Below the pieces are notes generated by a model. The model did no database searches. It was not told where the DNA came from and saw only the letters and a program-made list of their open reading frames with translations. Positions 8,630-18,225 of a stretch of 64,000 nt of DNA are shown here, in pieces (position 1 is the stretch's first letter; each line of letters begins with the position of its first letter). The position numbers and the translations under genes are program-made. The DNA is taken from assembly GCA_022616055.1 (NCBI GenBank), contig JAKEFM010000086.1, positions 1 through 64,000 of the forward strand, given 5' to 3'. The stretch is from Planctomycetota bacterium. GTDB lineage: Bacteria > Planctomycetota > UBA1135 > JAKEFM01.

Positions 8630-10276
8630 TCACCGCGCGCCCGGCCGGGCGAACTCGTCGCCGGGCAGATAGGCGGGCATCTCCGCTCCGTCCGCGATCG
8701 TCGCGCCGAGGACGAAGGCGAACCGGGCCATCTTCACCATCCCCTCGAGGTCCCACGCCGGGTCGAACTCGTCGCCGGGGCGGTGGTAGCGGTTCTTCCG
8801 GTAGTCCTCGTAGCGCTCCTCGCCCCAGGTCGCCGGCTTGCCGACGAACCGGAGCCCGGTCCCGAGCCGGATCGCGGGGACGGAGCCCTTGGCGAAGTTG
8901 AAGTGGTCGGACCGGTAGAAGAAGCCCTGCTCGGGGTGCGGGTCGGGCACGAGCGCGACGCCGAGGGAGCGGGCGGCCGCCTCGACGACCCCCTTCAACG
9001 TGCAGCGCTCGTAGCCGTCGGGCTGGACCTCCGCGGGCTCCCCGTCGACGGCGATCCCGTCGAGGTTGATGTCCGCCGCGATCCTCGGGAGCGGCACCGG
9101 AGGATGGGCGACGAAGTACTCCGAGCCCCGCAGCCCCTGCTCCTCCGCGGTCGGGAAGAGGAAGTAGACGGAGCGCGCCGGGGCCTTCCCCAGCGTCGCG
9201 AACAGCCGGGCGATCTCGAGCACCGTCGCGCAGCCGCTGCCGTTGTCGACGGCGCCGTTGAAGATCGCGTCCCCCTCCTCCTCGACCCCCACGCCGAGGT
9301 GGTCGTAGTGGGCCGTGTAGACCAGGGCCTCCTCGGGCCTCGTCGATCCGGGGAGCCGCCCGACGACGTTCGACGTCTCGAGGGGCCGACGCTTCGAGAC
9401 CAGCGTCGCCCGCACGCGCAGTCCCGTCGGCACCGGGGCGAAGTCCCGTCGCGCCGCCCGTCCCGTCAGCTCTCCGAGGTCGAGCCCGGCCAGCGCGAGC
9501 GCCTCCTTCGCCTTCCTCTCCGAGATCCACGCCGCGACGGAGAGGCGCTTCTCCCCCGGCCCGGGCTCGAGGTAGGCGCGCTCGCGGCCCCAGGAGTTGC
9601 GGACGACGCTCCACCCGTAGCCCGCCGAGGCGTCCGTGTGGACCAAGAGCGCCCCGACCGCTCCCCTCCGGGCGGCCTCCTCGAACTTGTAGCTCCAGCG
9701 GCCGGCGTAGGTGAGGGCCTTCCCACCGAAGATTCCCGGCTCGTCGGCCGGCTGGGGCTCGTTGACGAAGGCGAGGAGGACCTTCCCCGCGACGTCGGCG
9801 CTCTTGAAGTCGTCCCACTTCTCCCGCGGCGAGGAGATCCCGTGGCCGACGAAGAGGACCTCCGCGTCGATCGACCCCGACTCCCGGAGGGTCTCGTCGA
9901 CGGCGACCGCGTCGTCCAGGATCGCGAGGGAGAGGGAGGGCTTCCCCGGCGCCGAGATCTCGAGGCGCGAGCGGGCGGCGTCCGTCTCGACCCCGACGAG
10001 CGGGACCCTCTGGAGCCAGGAGCCGTCGGGCATCCCGGGCTCGAGGCCGAGCGCCTCCATCTGGGCCGCGAGGTAGCGCGCGGCCATCGCCCCGCCCCGC
10101 GCGCCGGTTCCCCGGCCCTCGCAGAGGTCGTCGGCGAGGAAGCGCAGGTGGGCCCGGAGGTTCGCCTTGCTCACGAGGGCGGAGTGGGAGAGATGGGGAG
10201 AGGGGGCTCCCTCCTGCGCCGGGACCGGACAACCCGACAGGGACGGAGCGAGGGTGAGGAGGAAGGGGAGGGTCAT
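8630..10276 (-). CDS. M28 family metallopeptidase with PA domain, exported
   Basis: A 548-residue protein beginning MTLPFLLTLAPSLSGC, a probable lipoprotein signal. A protease-associated domain (about residues 150-280, including EVLFVGHGI and GAVGALLVHTD) precedes the M28 catalytic core with TAHYDHLGV, NGAVDNGSG, PTAEEQGLRG, INLDGIAV and a C-terminal YHRPGDEFD histidine. This architecture matches secreted bacterial aminopeptidases of the PA-M28 type. The track ORF extends far upstream to 12382 through the antisense of the permease gene; ATG 10276 is where family-like sequence begins. A run of ten Gs (8620-8629) directly abuts the stop codon. Confidence 0.9.
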   Translation of the reverse strand: MTLPFLLTLAPSLSGCPVPAQEGAPSPHLSHSALVSKANLRAHLRFLADDLCEGRGTGARGGAMAARYLAAQMEALGLEPGMPDGSWLQRVPLVGVETDAARSRLEISAPGKPSLSLAILDDAVAVDETLRESGSIDAEVLFVGHGISSPREKWDDFKSADVAGKVLLAFVNEPQPADEPGIFGGKALTYAGRWSYKFEEAARRGAVGALLVHTDASAGYGWSVVRNSWGRERAYLEPGPGEKRLSVAAWISERKAKEALALAGLDLGELTGRAARRDFAPVPTGLRVRATLVSKRRPLETSNVVGRLPGSTRPEEALVYTAHYDHLGVGVEEEGDAIFNGAVDNGSGCATVLEIARLFATLGKAPARSVYFLFPTAEEQGLRGSEYFVAHPPVPLPRIAADINLDGIAVDGEPAEVQPDGYERCTLKGVVEAAARSLGVALVPDPHPEQGFFYRSDHFNFAKGSVPAIRLGTGLRFVGKPATWGEERYEDYRKNRYHRPGDEFDPAWDLEGMVKMARFAFVLGATIADGAEMPAYLPGDEFARPGAR

Positions 10277-10453
10277 GACGTGGGCAGCGTGGAGGGCCCG
10301 GCGACGATACCGAGGCCCCGAGCGCGGCGGCCAGTCGGGAGGGGCAAATCGCCGATACAGGCAGGGCGACTCCCCCCGTCCCCCAGTTCCGTGGGCCCCG
10401 GAGAAGGAGCCTCCCGGCGCCCTCCGGGACCCCCTCGGGGGGAAGCCCGCCCC

Positions 10454-12463
10454 ATGCCCGAGACTCCGGTCAAGGAGGCGCCCCCGCCTTCCTCTCCCCC
10501 CAGGGACGAGGAACCGCTCGGCCGTCGACTCCGGCGCCTCGTGATCGGCGCCCCGAGGAACCTCGAGGACCGGACCCTCTTCCACCGCCTCGCCCTGGTG
10601 CCCCTCCTCGCCTGGGTGGGCCTCGGGGCGGACGGGCTCTCCTCCTCCGCCTACGGCCCGGAGGAGGCCTTCCGGACCCTCGGAGGGCACACCTTCCTCG
10701 CCCTCCCGCTCGCCGTCCTGATGGCGGGGACCGTGTTCCTCGTCTCTTCCGCCTACAGCCGGATCATCGAGCAGTTCCCCCACGGCGGCGGAGGCTACGT
10801 CGTCGCGACGAAGCTCCTCGGGGAGCGGGCGGGCGTCGTCTCGGGGTGCGCCCTCCTCATCGACTACGTCCTGACGATCACCGTCTCGGTCGCCGCCGCG
10901 GGCGACGCGCTCTTCAGTTTCCTCCCGCCCCACGCGCAGTCGTTGAAGCTCCCCGTCGAGGTCCTCCTCCTCGCGGGTCTGACGACCCTCAATCTCCGCG
11001 GCGTCCGCGAGTCGGTCCTCACCCTCGCCCCGATCTTCCTCCTCTTCGTCGCCACCCACGTCGTCCTGATCCTCGGCGGGATCGTCGCGCACGCCCCCGC
11101 GTTCCCCGCGACGGCGCGCTCGATCGCCGGGGGCTGCGGGGAGGGGCTCTCGACGCTCGGCGTCGGGGGGGTCCTCCTCCTCCTGCTGCGGGCCTACTCG
11201 CTCGGGGGAGGGACCTACACCGGCATCGAGGCGGTCTCGAACGGCCTCCCCCTCATGCGCCGGCCGCGCGCCCGGACGGCGAAGCGGACGATGGTCTACA
11301 TGGCCGCGTCCCTCGCCTTCACGGCGACGGGGCTCCTCCTCTGCTACCTCCTCTGGAACGTCGCCCCCGTCCCGGGGAAGACGATGAACGCCGTCCTCGT
11401 CGAGCGCCTCGCCGCCCCGCTCCCGGGAGGGGGGGTCCTCGTCGTCCTCACCCTCCTCTCCGAGGCCGCGCTCCTCGTCGTCGCCGCGCAGGCGGGATTC
11501 CTCGACGGTCCGCGCGTGCTCGCCAACATGGCGGTCGACTCCTGGGTGCCCCACCGCTTCTCGGCCCTCTCCGACCGCCTGACGACGCAGAACGGCGTCC
11601 TCCTCATGGGGGCGGCCTCCCTCGCCGCGCTCTTCTACACGGGAGGCGCGGTCGGCCACCTCGTCGTGATGTACAGCATCAACGTCTTCCTCACCTTCTC
11701 CCTCTCCATGCTCGGGATGACGCTCTGGCGGCTGCGCAACCGGCGCCGGGACGCCCGGTGGAAGCGCCGCGCCGCCCTCTTCGGCGTCGGCTTCGCCCTG
11801 TGCGCGACGATCCTCGTCTCGACGGTCGTCCTCAAGTTCCGGGCGGGGGGGTGGGTGACGCTCCTCCTCACGGGGTCGGTCGTCTCCCTCTGCTTCCTGA
11901 TCCGCCGCCACTACCGGACCGTCGTCGCCAAGCTCGCGCGGCTCTACGCCGACCTCGGGACCCTCCCCCTCGTGCCCGCGGAGAAGCCGGGGGCGCTCGA
12001 TCCGGGCGCGCCGACCGCGGCCGTCCTCGTCGGCTCCTACGGCGGCCTGGGGATCCACACGACCCTCAACGTCTTCCGCGCCTTCCCCAACCACTTCAAG
12101 AACCTCGTCTTCCTCACCGTCGGCGTGATCGACTCCGGCGTCTTCAAGGGGGAGGAGGCGGTCGGGTCGCTCCGGAAGCGGACGGAGGAGACGGCGAAGA
12201 AGTACGTCGAGGTCGCGCGCGCCCTGGGCGTCCCGGCGACCTACCGGACGGCGATCGGCACCGACGCCGTGGCGGAGGTCGAGCGGCTCTCGCTGGCCGT
12301 CGCGAAGGACTTCCCGCAGACGACCTTCTTCGGGGGGAAGGTCATCTTCCAGCGCGAGAAGTGGTACCAGCGGATCCTCCACAACGAGACCGCCTTCGCG
12401 CTCCAGAAGCGCCTCCAGTGGGCGGGGAAGACGATGGTCGTCCTCTCCGCCCGGGTCCTGTAG
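10454..12463 (+). CDS. APC-superfamily permease with long cytosolic C-terminal domain (KimA-like?)
   Basis: A 669-residue membrane protein. About twelve hydrophobic helices occupy residues ~40-480, beginning with LVPLLAWVGLGADGLSSSAYG, an APC-family substrate-site motif, followed by IEQFPHGGGGYVVA. A ~170-residue soluble tail follows with VGSYGGLGIHTTLN and a C-terminal KTMVVLSARVL, suggestive of a USP-like fold. KimA/YdaO-type potassium importers share this APC-plus-USP-like architecture, so potassium or amino-acid uptake is possible. ATG 10454 replaces the over-long track start at 8783. It is convergent with the beta-helix gene, ending 11 nt from it. Confidence 0.82.
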   Translation: MPETPVKEAPPPSSPPRDEEPLGRRLRRLVIGAPRNLEDRTLFHRLALVPLLAWVGLGADGLSSSAYGPEEAFRTLGGHTFLALPLAVLMAGTVFLVSSAYSRIIEQFPHGGGGYVVATKLLGERAGVVSGCALLIDYVLTITVSVAAAGDALFSFLPPHAQSLKLPVEVLLLAGLTTLNLRGVRESVLTLAPIFLLFVATHVVLILGGIVAHAPAFPATARSIAGGCGEGLSTLGVGGVLLLLLRAYSLGGGTYTGIEAVSNGLPLMRRPRARTAKRTMVYMAASLAFTATGLLLCYLLWNVAPVPGKTMNAVLVERLAAPLPGGGVLVVLTLLSEAALLVVAAQAGFLDGPRVLANMAVDSWVPHRFSALSDRLTTQNGVLLMGAASLAALFYTGGAVGHLVVMYSINVFLTFSLSMLGMTLWRLRNRRRDARWKRRAALFGVGFALCATILVSTVVLKFRAGGWVTLLLTGSVVSLCFLIRRHYRTVVAKLARLYADLGTLPLVPAEKPGALDPGAPTAAVLVGSYGGLGIHTTLNVFRAFPNHFKNLVFLTVGVIDSGVFKGEEAVGSLRKRTEETAKKYVEVARALGVPATYRTAIGTDAVAEVERLSLAVAKDFPQTTFFGGKVIFQREKWYQRILHNETAFALQKRLQWAGKTMVVLSARVL

Positions 12464-12474
12464 CGGGGAGCCTC

Positions 12475-13863
12475 CTACAGCGCCCCGACGATCTTGTTCG
12501 TCACCTTGGCGAGCGGGGGGCTCGCGACGTTGAAGACCGCCGCCTGCATGTGGACGAACGAGCCGTCGAGGACCGGGAGGACCGGGATCGGGATGGGAGG
12601 GGTCGCCGCCGCCGGCGTGACCCCGGAGGGGAAGAACTGGATCAGGATCGTCGGGTCGATCAGCACGTTCCCGAAGGGCTGGAGGACGAAGTTGAGGGGG
12701 CCCAGCGAGAAGAAGTAGGCGACGAACCGGGCCGCGGGCGCCGCCACGTCGAGGGAGAAGGTCTGCCCCTGCCCGAAGGTCCCGTTGAGGAGGAGCCGGA
12801 CGTCGGTCACCTCGTCGTAGCCGATCTCCGGGACCGCGAAGGCGTCGTTGTCCGAGTCGATGAACCGCGGGTCGCCGTCGCCGTCCGAGTCGAGGAAGGG
12901 GGGCACGATCGAGGTCCCCGCGTCGACGAGGGGGGAGGTCGCGAGGAGATGGTGGTCGCCCGGGGGGACCGGGTTCACGAACAGCGGGTCGACGGAGACG
13001 TCGTTCGGCCCCGGGGCGATCGCGGAGTAGTCGGTCCCGTTGCCGAAGACGCAGTTGAAGTCGTTGAGGAGGTTGAGCAGCGCCGGTGGAGCGATCCCGA
13101 AGTCGAAGATCCCGAGGCCCGAGTTGTTCGCGACGATGTTGTTGAAGACGTTCCAGTTCCCCCCCTGGACCCGGATCCCGTTCAGGCCGTCGACGATCGT
13201 GTTGTTGTAGACGTCCCCGCCCCCGGGGCTCCCCGTCGTGATGTCCGAGATCCAGAGGTTCGCGTCGGTCGCGCCCTGGATCAGGTTTTCGTGGATCCGG
13301 AGGCCGCTCGCCGGCCCGAAGGTCGCGATCCCGTAGGCGGAGAATCCCGCGCCCGTCTCGACGACGCAGTGGTCGATCTCGATGTTCGTCGTCTGGAAGC
13401 TCGACCCGGCGGTGATGCTCCCGATCCGGACGACGCCGAACCCGCCGTTGTGGTTGCGGAGCGTGAACCCGGAGAGCCGGCCCCCGCTCCCCATGGCGCG
13501 GAAGGAGATCATCCCCGCGACCGACGTGCTCGCCCCGCCGCCGTCGACGATCGTCGCGGCGGCGCCCCCGACGCCGAGGATCTGGACGTTCTGCTGCGGG
13601 ACCGCGACGCCTCCGGGGAGCCCGATGTTGATCGGGAAGATCTCCCCCGTCGTCCCCGGGGCGTAGGTCCCGGGGCGCACGAGGATCCGGTCCCCCGGGA
13701 CGGCGATGGTCGCCGCCGCCGTGATCGACAGGAGCGGGAGGGAGAGGGTCCCGGGATTGGCGTCGTTGCCGGTCGCGGCGTCGACCCAGATGTCGACCGC
13801 CGACGCGCGGGAGACGGCTCCGGAGAGGAGGAGGGCGGAGCCGAGGAGCGAGGCGAGGCGCAT
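12475..13863 (-). CDS. Secreted right-handed beta-helix protein (DUF1565-like)
   Basis: A 462-residue exported protein with a clean signal peptide ending SRASA. The start of the mature part (DIWVDAATGNDANPGTLSLP) and the following coils rich in NNTIVDGLNG- and NNIVANNSG-type repeats are typical of DUF1565/pectin-lyase-like beta-helices. Such proteins may bind or cleave polysaccharides, but no catalytic residues can be assigned. The last ~110 residues form a separate beta-rich module resembling the C-termini of three other exported proteins here. GGAGG lies a few nt before the ATG. It sits downstream of the FG-GAP gene on the same strand. Confidence 0.8.
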   Translation of the reverse strand: MRLASLLGSALLLSGAVSRASAVDIWVDAATGNDANPGTLSLPLLSITAAATIAVPGDRILVRPGTYAPGTTGEIFPINIGLPGGVAVPQQNVQILGVGGAAATIVDGGGASTSVAGMISFRAMGSGGRLSGFTLRNHNGGFGVVRIGSITAGSSFQTTNIEIDHCVVETGAGFSAYGIATFGPASGLRIHENLIQGATDANLWISDITTGSPGGGDVYNNTIVDGLNGIRVQGGNWNVFNNIVANNSGLGIFDFGIAPPALLNLLNDFNCVFGNGTDYSAIAPGPNDVSVDPLFVNPVPPGDHHLLATSPLVDAGTSIVPPFLDSDGDGDPRFIDSDNDAFAVPEIGYDEVTDVRLLLNGTFGQGQTFSLDVAAPAARFVAYFFSLGPLNFVLQPFGNVLIDPTILIQFFPSGVTPAAATPPIPIPVLPVLDGSFVHMQAAVFNVASPPLAKVTNKIVGAL

Positions 13864-13924
13864 GGAGACCTCCAGATTCGGGCCTTCGGTCGGGCCCGAC
13901 GAGGGGCCCGCATCACGGCGTCCG

Positions 13925-13930
13925 ATTCTA
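13925..13930 (-). promoter_or_regulatory. -10-like hexamer before beta-helix gene
   Basis: TAGAAT on the minus strand, about 60 nt upstream of the ATG. A 7-bp hairpin (CGGGCCC/GGGCCCG) lies in the putative leader. No convincing -35. Confidence 0.3.
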
Positions 13931-13954
13931 GCGAGCCGCCCGGAATCCGCCGCT

Positions 13955-15694
13955 CTATTGCAGCGTCACGGCGAGCCCGCGCGTCATCACCCCCGGGAGA
14001 GGGGCCGGACCGGGATCGACGACGAACCACTGGACGTAGGCGACCCCGCCCACGAGGAGGGGATCGGGCGGGATGGCGAAGGGGAACGAGACGCGGCCGG
14101 CGCCCGGCCCCGGTCCGCTCGTCGCCGCCGGGAGCATCGCGTCGAGGGAGACGAGGAGGCTGCAGGCGGGCATCCCGAGGAGGCCGAGGTTGAGGGGAAG
14201 GGGGAGGCCCCCCGGCAGGGACGCGTTCGACGCCCCGAGGAGGAGGAGGGCGAAGGTGCCGGGGAGGGTCCTCGAGAGATGGACCTCGAAGGTCGCCCCG
14301 ACGAAGGGGGTCCCCGTGACGCCGATCCGCGGCGCGGCGCCGAGAGACCCGGGGCATCCCGAGCCGAACGAGTCGATGCCGGGCGGGACGCCCGAATAGG
14401 CGTAGGCCTTCCCGACGTCCCCGGTCCCGACGTCGTGGAAGTGGGCGCCGACGGAGACCTCCCCGAAGCCGTCGCCGTCCATGTCCCCGCCGGGGCCGAG
14501 CCCGGTCCCGAAGAAGTCGGCGAGGGCCTCGCCCCCCTGCTCGAAGAGGAGGGGCGGGGGGGGGACGGGGGACGGGCCGCCGCGGAAGACGTAGATGCGG
14601 CCGGTCTGCCCGTTCTGGGAGGGGGCGCCCGCGGCGTAGTCGGCGAATCCGTCGCCGTCGACGTCGCCGGCCGCCGAGACGGAGGTGCCGAGGGCGTCGC
14701 CCGGAGCGAGGCCGTCCGCGGTCGTGAGGAGCGCGCCGGTGAGGCCGGAGTAGAGGTAGACGCGCCCGGCGAACGCCCCGCCGCCGCTCGCCTGCCCCCA
14801 CGCCCCGACGAGGATGTCGGCCCGCCCGTCGCCGTCCGTGTCCCCGGGCCCCGCCACCGCCGCGCCGAAGGCCGCGGCGGGGGACTCCCCGTCGAACGTG
14901 AAGAGGGGGGCGCCGGTGAGTCCCGAGAAGACGGCCACGCGGCCGGCGTTCGTTCCGCTCGGGGGGTCGAACCGCCACGCCCCCACGACGAGGTCGGAGC
15001 GGCCGTCGCCGTTCGCGTCTCCCGCGCCCGCCACCGCCGCCCCGAGGTTGTCCTGCTGCGCGAGCCCGGTCCAGGAGTAGAGGAGGAGGGGCGCGGCGGC
15101 GGGGAGCGCGTAGACGTAGGCCTTGCCGGCGTCGAGCGCTCCCGGGGCGTTCCACCGGTCGGCCCCGACGATCACGTCGGCCCTCCCGTCCCCGTTCACG
15201 TCCCCCGCGCCCGACACCGCGAATCCGAACCGGTCCCCGACCGCCTCCCCCGTGACGCTGAGGAGGAGGGTCCCGTCCGGCCCCGAGAGGACGTAGGCCT
15301 TGCCGGCGTCGACGCCGCTCGCCGCGTTGTGGAGCGGCGCGCCGACGATCACGTCGGCGGTCCCGTCGCCGTTCACGTCCCCGGCGAGCGCCACCGCGTA
15401 CCCGCATTCGTCGGCCGCCGCCTCCCCGTCGAAGATCCAGAGCTGCGCGAGGCTCTGCGGGGAGTAGACGTACGCCTTCCCCGCGTCGATCCCCCCGGGG
15501 CCGTCGTGCCGCCAGGATCCGACGACGGCGTCGTCGAAGCCGTCCCCGTCGAGATCCGCCCCTCCCGAGACGGAAATCCCGAACCGGTCGTCCTGCGCCT
15601 CGCCGTCCTGCGACCAGACGAGGGTCTGGGCGGGGGAGGAGGCGGACAGGAGGGCGGAGGCGAGAAGGGCGGGACGGAGCGCGCGCAGCCTCAT
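13955..15694 (-). CDS. Secreted seven-repeat FG-GAP (integrin-alpha-like) propeller protein
   Basis: A 579-residue exported protein (signal peptide ending SSPAQ). Seven repeats of about 60 residues each carry a calcium-binding loop of the form D-x-N/D-G-D-G-x-x-D/E followed by xxVGA, for example DVNGDGRADVIVGA. Seven copies predict one complete seven-bladed propeller. The final ~130 residues start at FGSGCPGSLG and form a beta-rich terminal module of the kind repeatedly seen at the ends of exported proteins in high-GC Planctomycetota. The role is probably extracellular adhesion or scaffolding. Neighbouring genes on the same strand also encode exported proteins. Confidence 0.85.
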   Translation of the reverse strand: MRLRALRPALLASALLSASSPAQTLVWSQDGEAQDDRFGISVSGGADLDGDGFDDAVVGSWRHDGPGGIDAGKAYVYSPQSLAQLWIFDGEAAADECGYAVALAGDVNGDGTADVIVGAPLHNAASGVDAGKAYVLSGPDGTLLLSVTGEAVGDRFGFAVSGAGDVNGDGRADVIVGADRWNAPGALDAGKAYVYALPAAAPLLLYSWTGLAQQDNLGAAVAGAGDANGDGRSDLVVGAWRFDPPSGTNAGRVAVFSGLTGAPLFTFDGESPAAAFGAAVAGPGDTDGDGRADILVGAWGQASGGGAFAGRVYLYSGLTGALLTTADGLAPGDALGTSVSAAGDVDGDGFADYAAGAPSQNGQTGRIYVFRGGPSPVPPPPLLFEQGGEALADFFGTGLGPGGDMDGDGFGEVSVGAHFHDVGTGDVGKAYAYSGVPPGIDSFGSGCPGSLGAAPRIGVTGTPFVGATFEVHLSRTLPGTFALLLLGASNASLPGGLPLPLNLGLLGMPACSLLVSLDAMLPAATSGPGPGAGRVSFPFAIPPDPLLVGGVAYVQWFVVDPGPAPLPGVMTRGLAVTLQ

Positions 15695-15726
15695 GGCGGT
15701 TCTCCCGGTCGTCCGGGGAACCTGGG

Positions 15727-15732
15727 ATTATG
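15727..15732 (-). promoter_or_regulatory. -10-like hexamer before FG-GAP gene
   Basis: CATAAT on the minus strand ~35 nt upstream of the FG-GAP start, in otherwise GC-rich sequence. No convincing -35. Confidence 0.3.
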
Positions 15733-15751
15733 CGCGGCGCGAGGCGGAGGG

Positions 15752-17497
15752 CTACGGCGAGTCGACGAGGGTCTCGGAGACGGGCTCCTCGCCGATCTGG
15801 ACCATGCCGCGGACGAGCTTGCCCCGGCAGGCGCTGAGCTCGAGCGTGTAGATCCCGGGCGGCGCGTCGAGCGACACGAGGCAGCGGCCGTCGGCCCGCC
15901 GCGCGGCGCGGTAGACCGTCTCGACGACGGGGATCCCTCCCGGCCCGAGAAGGCGCGCCTCGCACACGACGGAGCGCTGCGGCCCGAGGATCTCCGGCCG
16001 CGGCCGGAACCGGACCTTGAGGCGGCGGGGGCGGCGGAGGGGGAAGCCCCGGTCGGAGTTCTCGCCGCTCGCGAGCTCGAGGCGGAGCGCGTTCCCCGCC
16101 AGGACGAGGAAGCCCGACCCCGGCGGGGCGGCGCCGAGCCGAACGCTCTCCCCCTTCTCGTCGAGCTCCCCGGGGCAGGGGAGGCGCAGGCCCGCCACGT
16201 TCCGGTACTCGAACTCGAAGCTCTCGCGCTCCGGCAGCCAGCCGTCGACCGGGACGAGATTGAGCCGCACCGTCGCGCGCCGCGCGAGCTCGACGACCGC
16301 CCGGGCGTTCCCGAAGGGGGGGATCTCGACGCGGGCGGCCGCCGCCGCGTAGTCCGGGGCGAGCACCTCGGCGGCGTACGGGCCCGGCGGGAGGCCCCGC
16401 GCGAGGAGCGAGGGCTGGGAGGACCCGGTGTGGAGAGCGCGCATCCCGAAGTCGCCGACCAGTTTCCGCAGCGAGACCTCCGCGCCCGCCACCGGCTGGA
16501 GCGACCCGGCGTCGAGGACGTCGAGCTCGAGGGCCCCGAGGGTGCGGTTGAGACCGGGGACGTCGATCCGGAACTCGAGGGGAGGATCGCCGTCCTTCCA
16601 GCGCTTCTCCGCGATCGCCTGGTCCCGGAAGACCACCGTGACGATCCGCTCGGACCCCGAGGGCACTTCCGCCTCGAAGAGGGCCGTCTCGAGGTCGATG
16701 TCGGCCTGCTCCCCCTCGACGCTCCCGCGCCAGGCGCCCGGGCAGAACGCCTCGGCGGCCGCGTAGATCCCGGAGGCGCCCCAGAAGTCGCGGACGCGGT
16801 GGGAGCCCGCGCTTCGGACGGCCTCCGGGAAGAGGAAGAGGAGGTTCACCGGGCGGAGGGGCGCCCCCTCCAGGTCGAGGAGCCTGCCCCGCACGCGCGA
16901 GACCTTGCGCGTCCGCAGGGCGAGGTCGACGCGCGTCTGGAAAGGGGGATCGGGGAAGTTCCGTCGCAGGGTCCCGTCCTCGTAGCCGGCGACGGCCGCC
17001 CGGAGCGCGAGCTCCCCTCCCATCCGCGTCTCCAGCCGATAGACGCCGCTCGCGTTCGCCCGGCAGTCCGCGACCTTCTCGAAGGAGACCTTCGTCTCCT
17101 CCCCCTCGTCGTCGACCTCGCGGCGCTCGATCGCGAGCGTGACCGACGCGAAGCGCAGCGGCGACCCCCGCTCGTCCGTGATCCGGCCGGAGAGGGTTCC
17201 CACAGGTCCGCTCGGCTTCGCGACGGTTGGCTCCGCGGGCTCGGGTCGACCCTCGTCTCCCTCGAGGGGAGGCTCGGCCGGGGGCTCGAGGTCCCCCTCC
17301 CCTCCCTCGGCCGGACGGCTCGCGGGCCGGGTGTCGATGGGCCATTCCGCGCCCGGCACCAGCGTGGTCTCCGGCCGCGGGAGACTGCGTGCGAGCTTCG
17401 GCGTCCCGCGAACGACGAGCGTCAGGACGAACGCGACGGCCCCGATGAGGAAGGCGGCGCTCGCGAGGACGAGGCGCTCCCGCTTCGAGAGTGTCAT
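15752..17497 (-). CDS. Membrane-anchored carboxypeptidase-regulatory-like domain protein
   Basis: A 581-residue protein with one N-terminal membrane helix (LVLASAAFLIGAVAFVLTLVV), a proline/glutamate-rich linker (to about residue 95) and several beta-sandwich repeats. The first, GTLSGRITDERGSPLRFASVTL, is a classic carboxypeptidase regulatory-like start; later ones include RGRLLDLEGAPLRPVNLLF and LDAGSLQPVAGAEVSLRKL. Such domains are structural or adhesive and carry no peptidase activity. GGAGAGG precedes the ATG. It lies between the FG-GAP gene and a small hypothetical gene, all on the minus strand. Confidence 0.75.
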   Translation of the reverse strand: MTLSKRERLVLASAAFLIGAVAFVLTLVVRGTPKLARSLPRPETTLVPGAEWPIDTRPASRPAEGGEGDLEPPAEPPLEGDEGRPEPAEPTVAKPSGPVGTLSGRITDERGSPLRFASVTLAIERREVDDEGEETKVSFEKVADCRANASGVYRLETRMGGELALRAAVAGYEDGTLRRNFPDPPFQTRVDLALRTRKVSRVRGRLLDLEGAPLRPVNLLFLFPEAVRSAGSHRVRDFWGASGIYAAAEAFCPGAWRGSVEGEQADIDLETALFEAEVPSGSERIVTVVFRDQAIAEKRWKDGDPPLEFRIDVPGLNRTLGALELDVLDAGSLQPVAGAEVSLRKLVGDFGMRALHTGSSQPSLLARGLPPGPYAAEVLAPDYAAAAARVEIPPFGNARAVVELARRATVRLNLVPVDGWLPERESFEFEYRNVAGLRLPCPGELDEKGESVRLGAAPPGSGFLVLAGNALRLELASGENSDRGFPLRRPRRLKVRFRPRPEILGPQRSVVCEARLLGPGGIPVVETVYRAARRADGRCLVSLDAPPGIYTLELSACRGKLVRGMVQIGEEPVSETLVDSP

Positions 17498-17635
17498 CGG
17501 GCGCCTCTCCGGTCGATGGAGAGGGCGTTCTCCGCGCCGAGGACGAGGGGAGCTCCCATGCGAGCGAGCGGGGGCTCCCCTGTTTCGGCCTCCGGGGCGC
17601 CCCGACCGAAGCCCCGCGGAGACCTCCCCGGCCGG

Positions 17636-18172
17636 CTAGGGAGAGGGGGGGGCGGCGAGCCGAGGGAGGGAGAGCGCGCCCCCGACCGCCCGCCAGCGGG
17701 AGGGCTCCTGCGTGAGGAGGGCCCGGTAGTAGAGGCGCACGTCGGCCGCCGGGAACTCGGCGAGGAGGGCCTCCGTCGCCTTCGCGACGACCTCGACCGA
17801 GGGGACGACGGGGTTCTCCTCCTCCCCGATCATCCCGTCCTCGTGCGGGATCCCGACGAGGTCGAGGAACCGGCGCAGGAGCGGGCGGCGCCTCTCCATG
17901 TGGAAGACGAGCAGGAGGGTCGCCGCGACGTCCTCCCGGAGATCGAGGGTCGAGGCGAGCATCCTCACGCGCAGGTCGAGCGCAAGCCGCAGGAAGCCCG
18001 CCTCGCGGAAGCCGCGGCGCGGGCCGATCTCCCGCGCGAGGGCCTCCGCCGCCTCGGGAGCGAGATCCTTCTGCTCGAAGAAGGCGCGGGCGACGGCCTC
18101 GCGCTCTTCCTTGGGGAGCTCCCGCCACAGCCGCGCCGCGGTGGGGACTTCCCCGGTCCTCGGGTCCGCCAT
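17636..18172 (-). CDS. Hypothetical alpha-helical protein
   Basis: A 178-residue protein that I do not recognise. It is predicted to be mainly helical and soluble, rich in Arg, Glu and Leu, with no signal peptide or cysteine motif. I chose ATG 18172 rather than the TTG of the track (18229) because GGAGGGAA lies at the right distance and the longer version abuts the HAD stop codon. It is encoded 53 nt downstream of the HAD hydrolase gene, so it may be co-transcribed. No function is proposed. Confidence 0.65.
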   Translation of the reverse strand: MADPRTGEVPTAARLWRELPKEEREAVARAFFEQKDLAPEAAEALAREIGPRRGFREAGFLRLALDLRVRMLASTLDLREDVAATLLLVFHMERRRPLLRRFLDLVGIPHEDGMIGEEENPVVPSVEVVAKATEALLAEFPAADVRLYYRALLTQEPSRWRAVGGALSLPRLAAPPSP

Positions 18173-18225
18173 AAGGGGTTCCCTCCGGGTCCGCCGGGAT
18201 TCTCCCACGCCCTCCCCGGTCCCCT

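Noticed and set aside
8783-12463. 1226-residue plus-strand ORF across the M28 peptidase and permease
   Set aside because: Only the part from 10454 looks like a permease; the upstream part is antisense of the peptidase gene.
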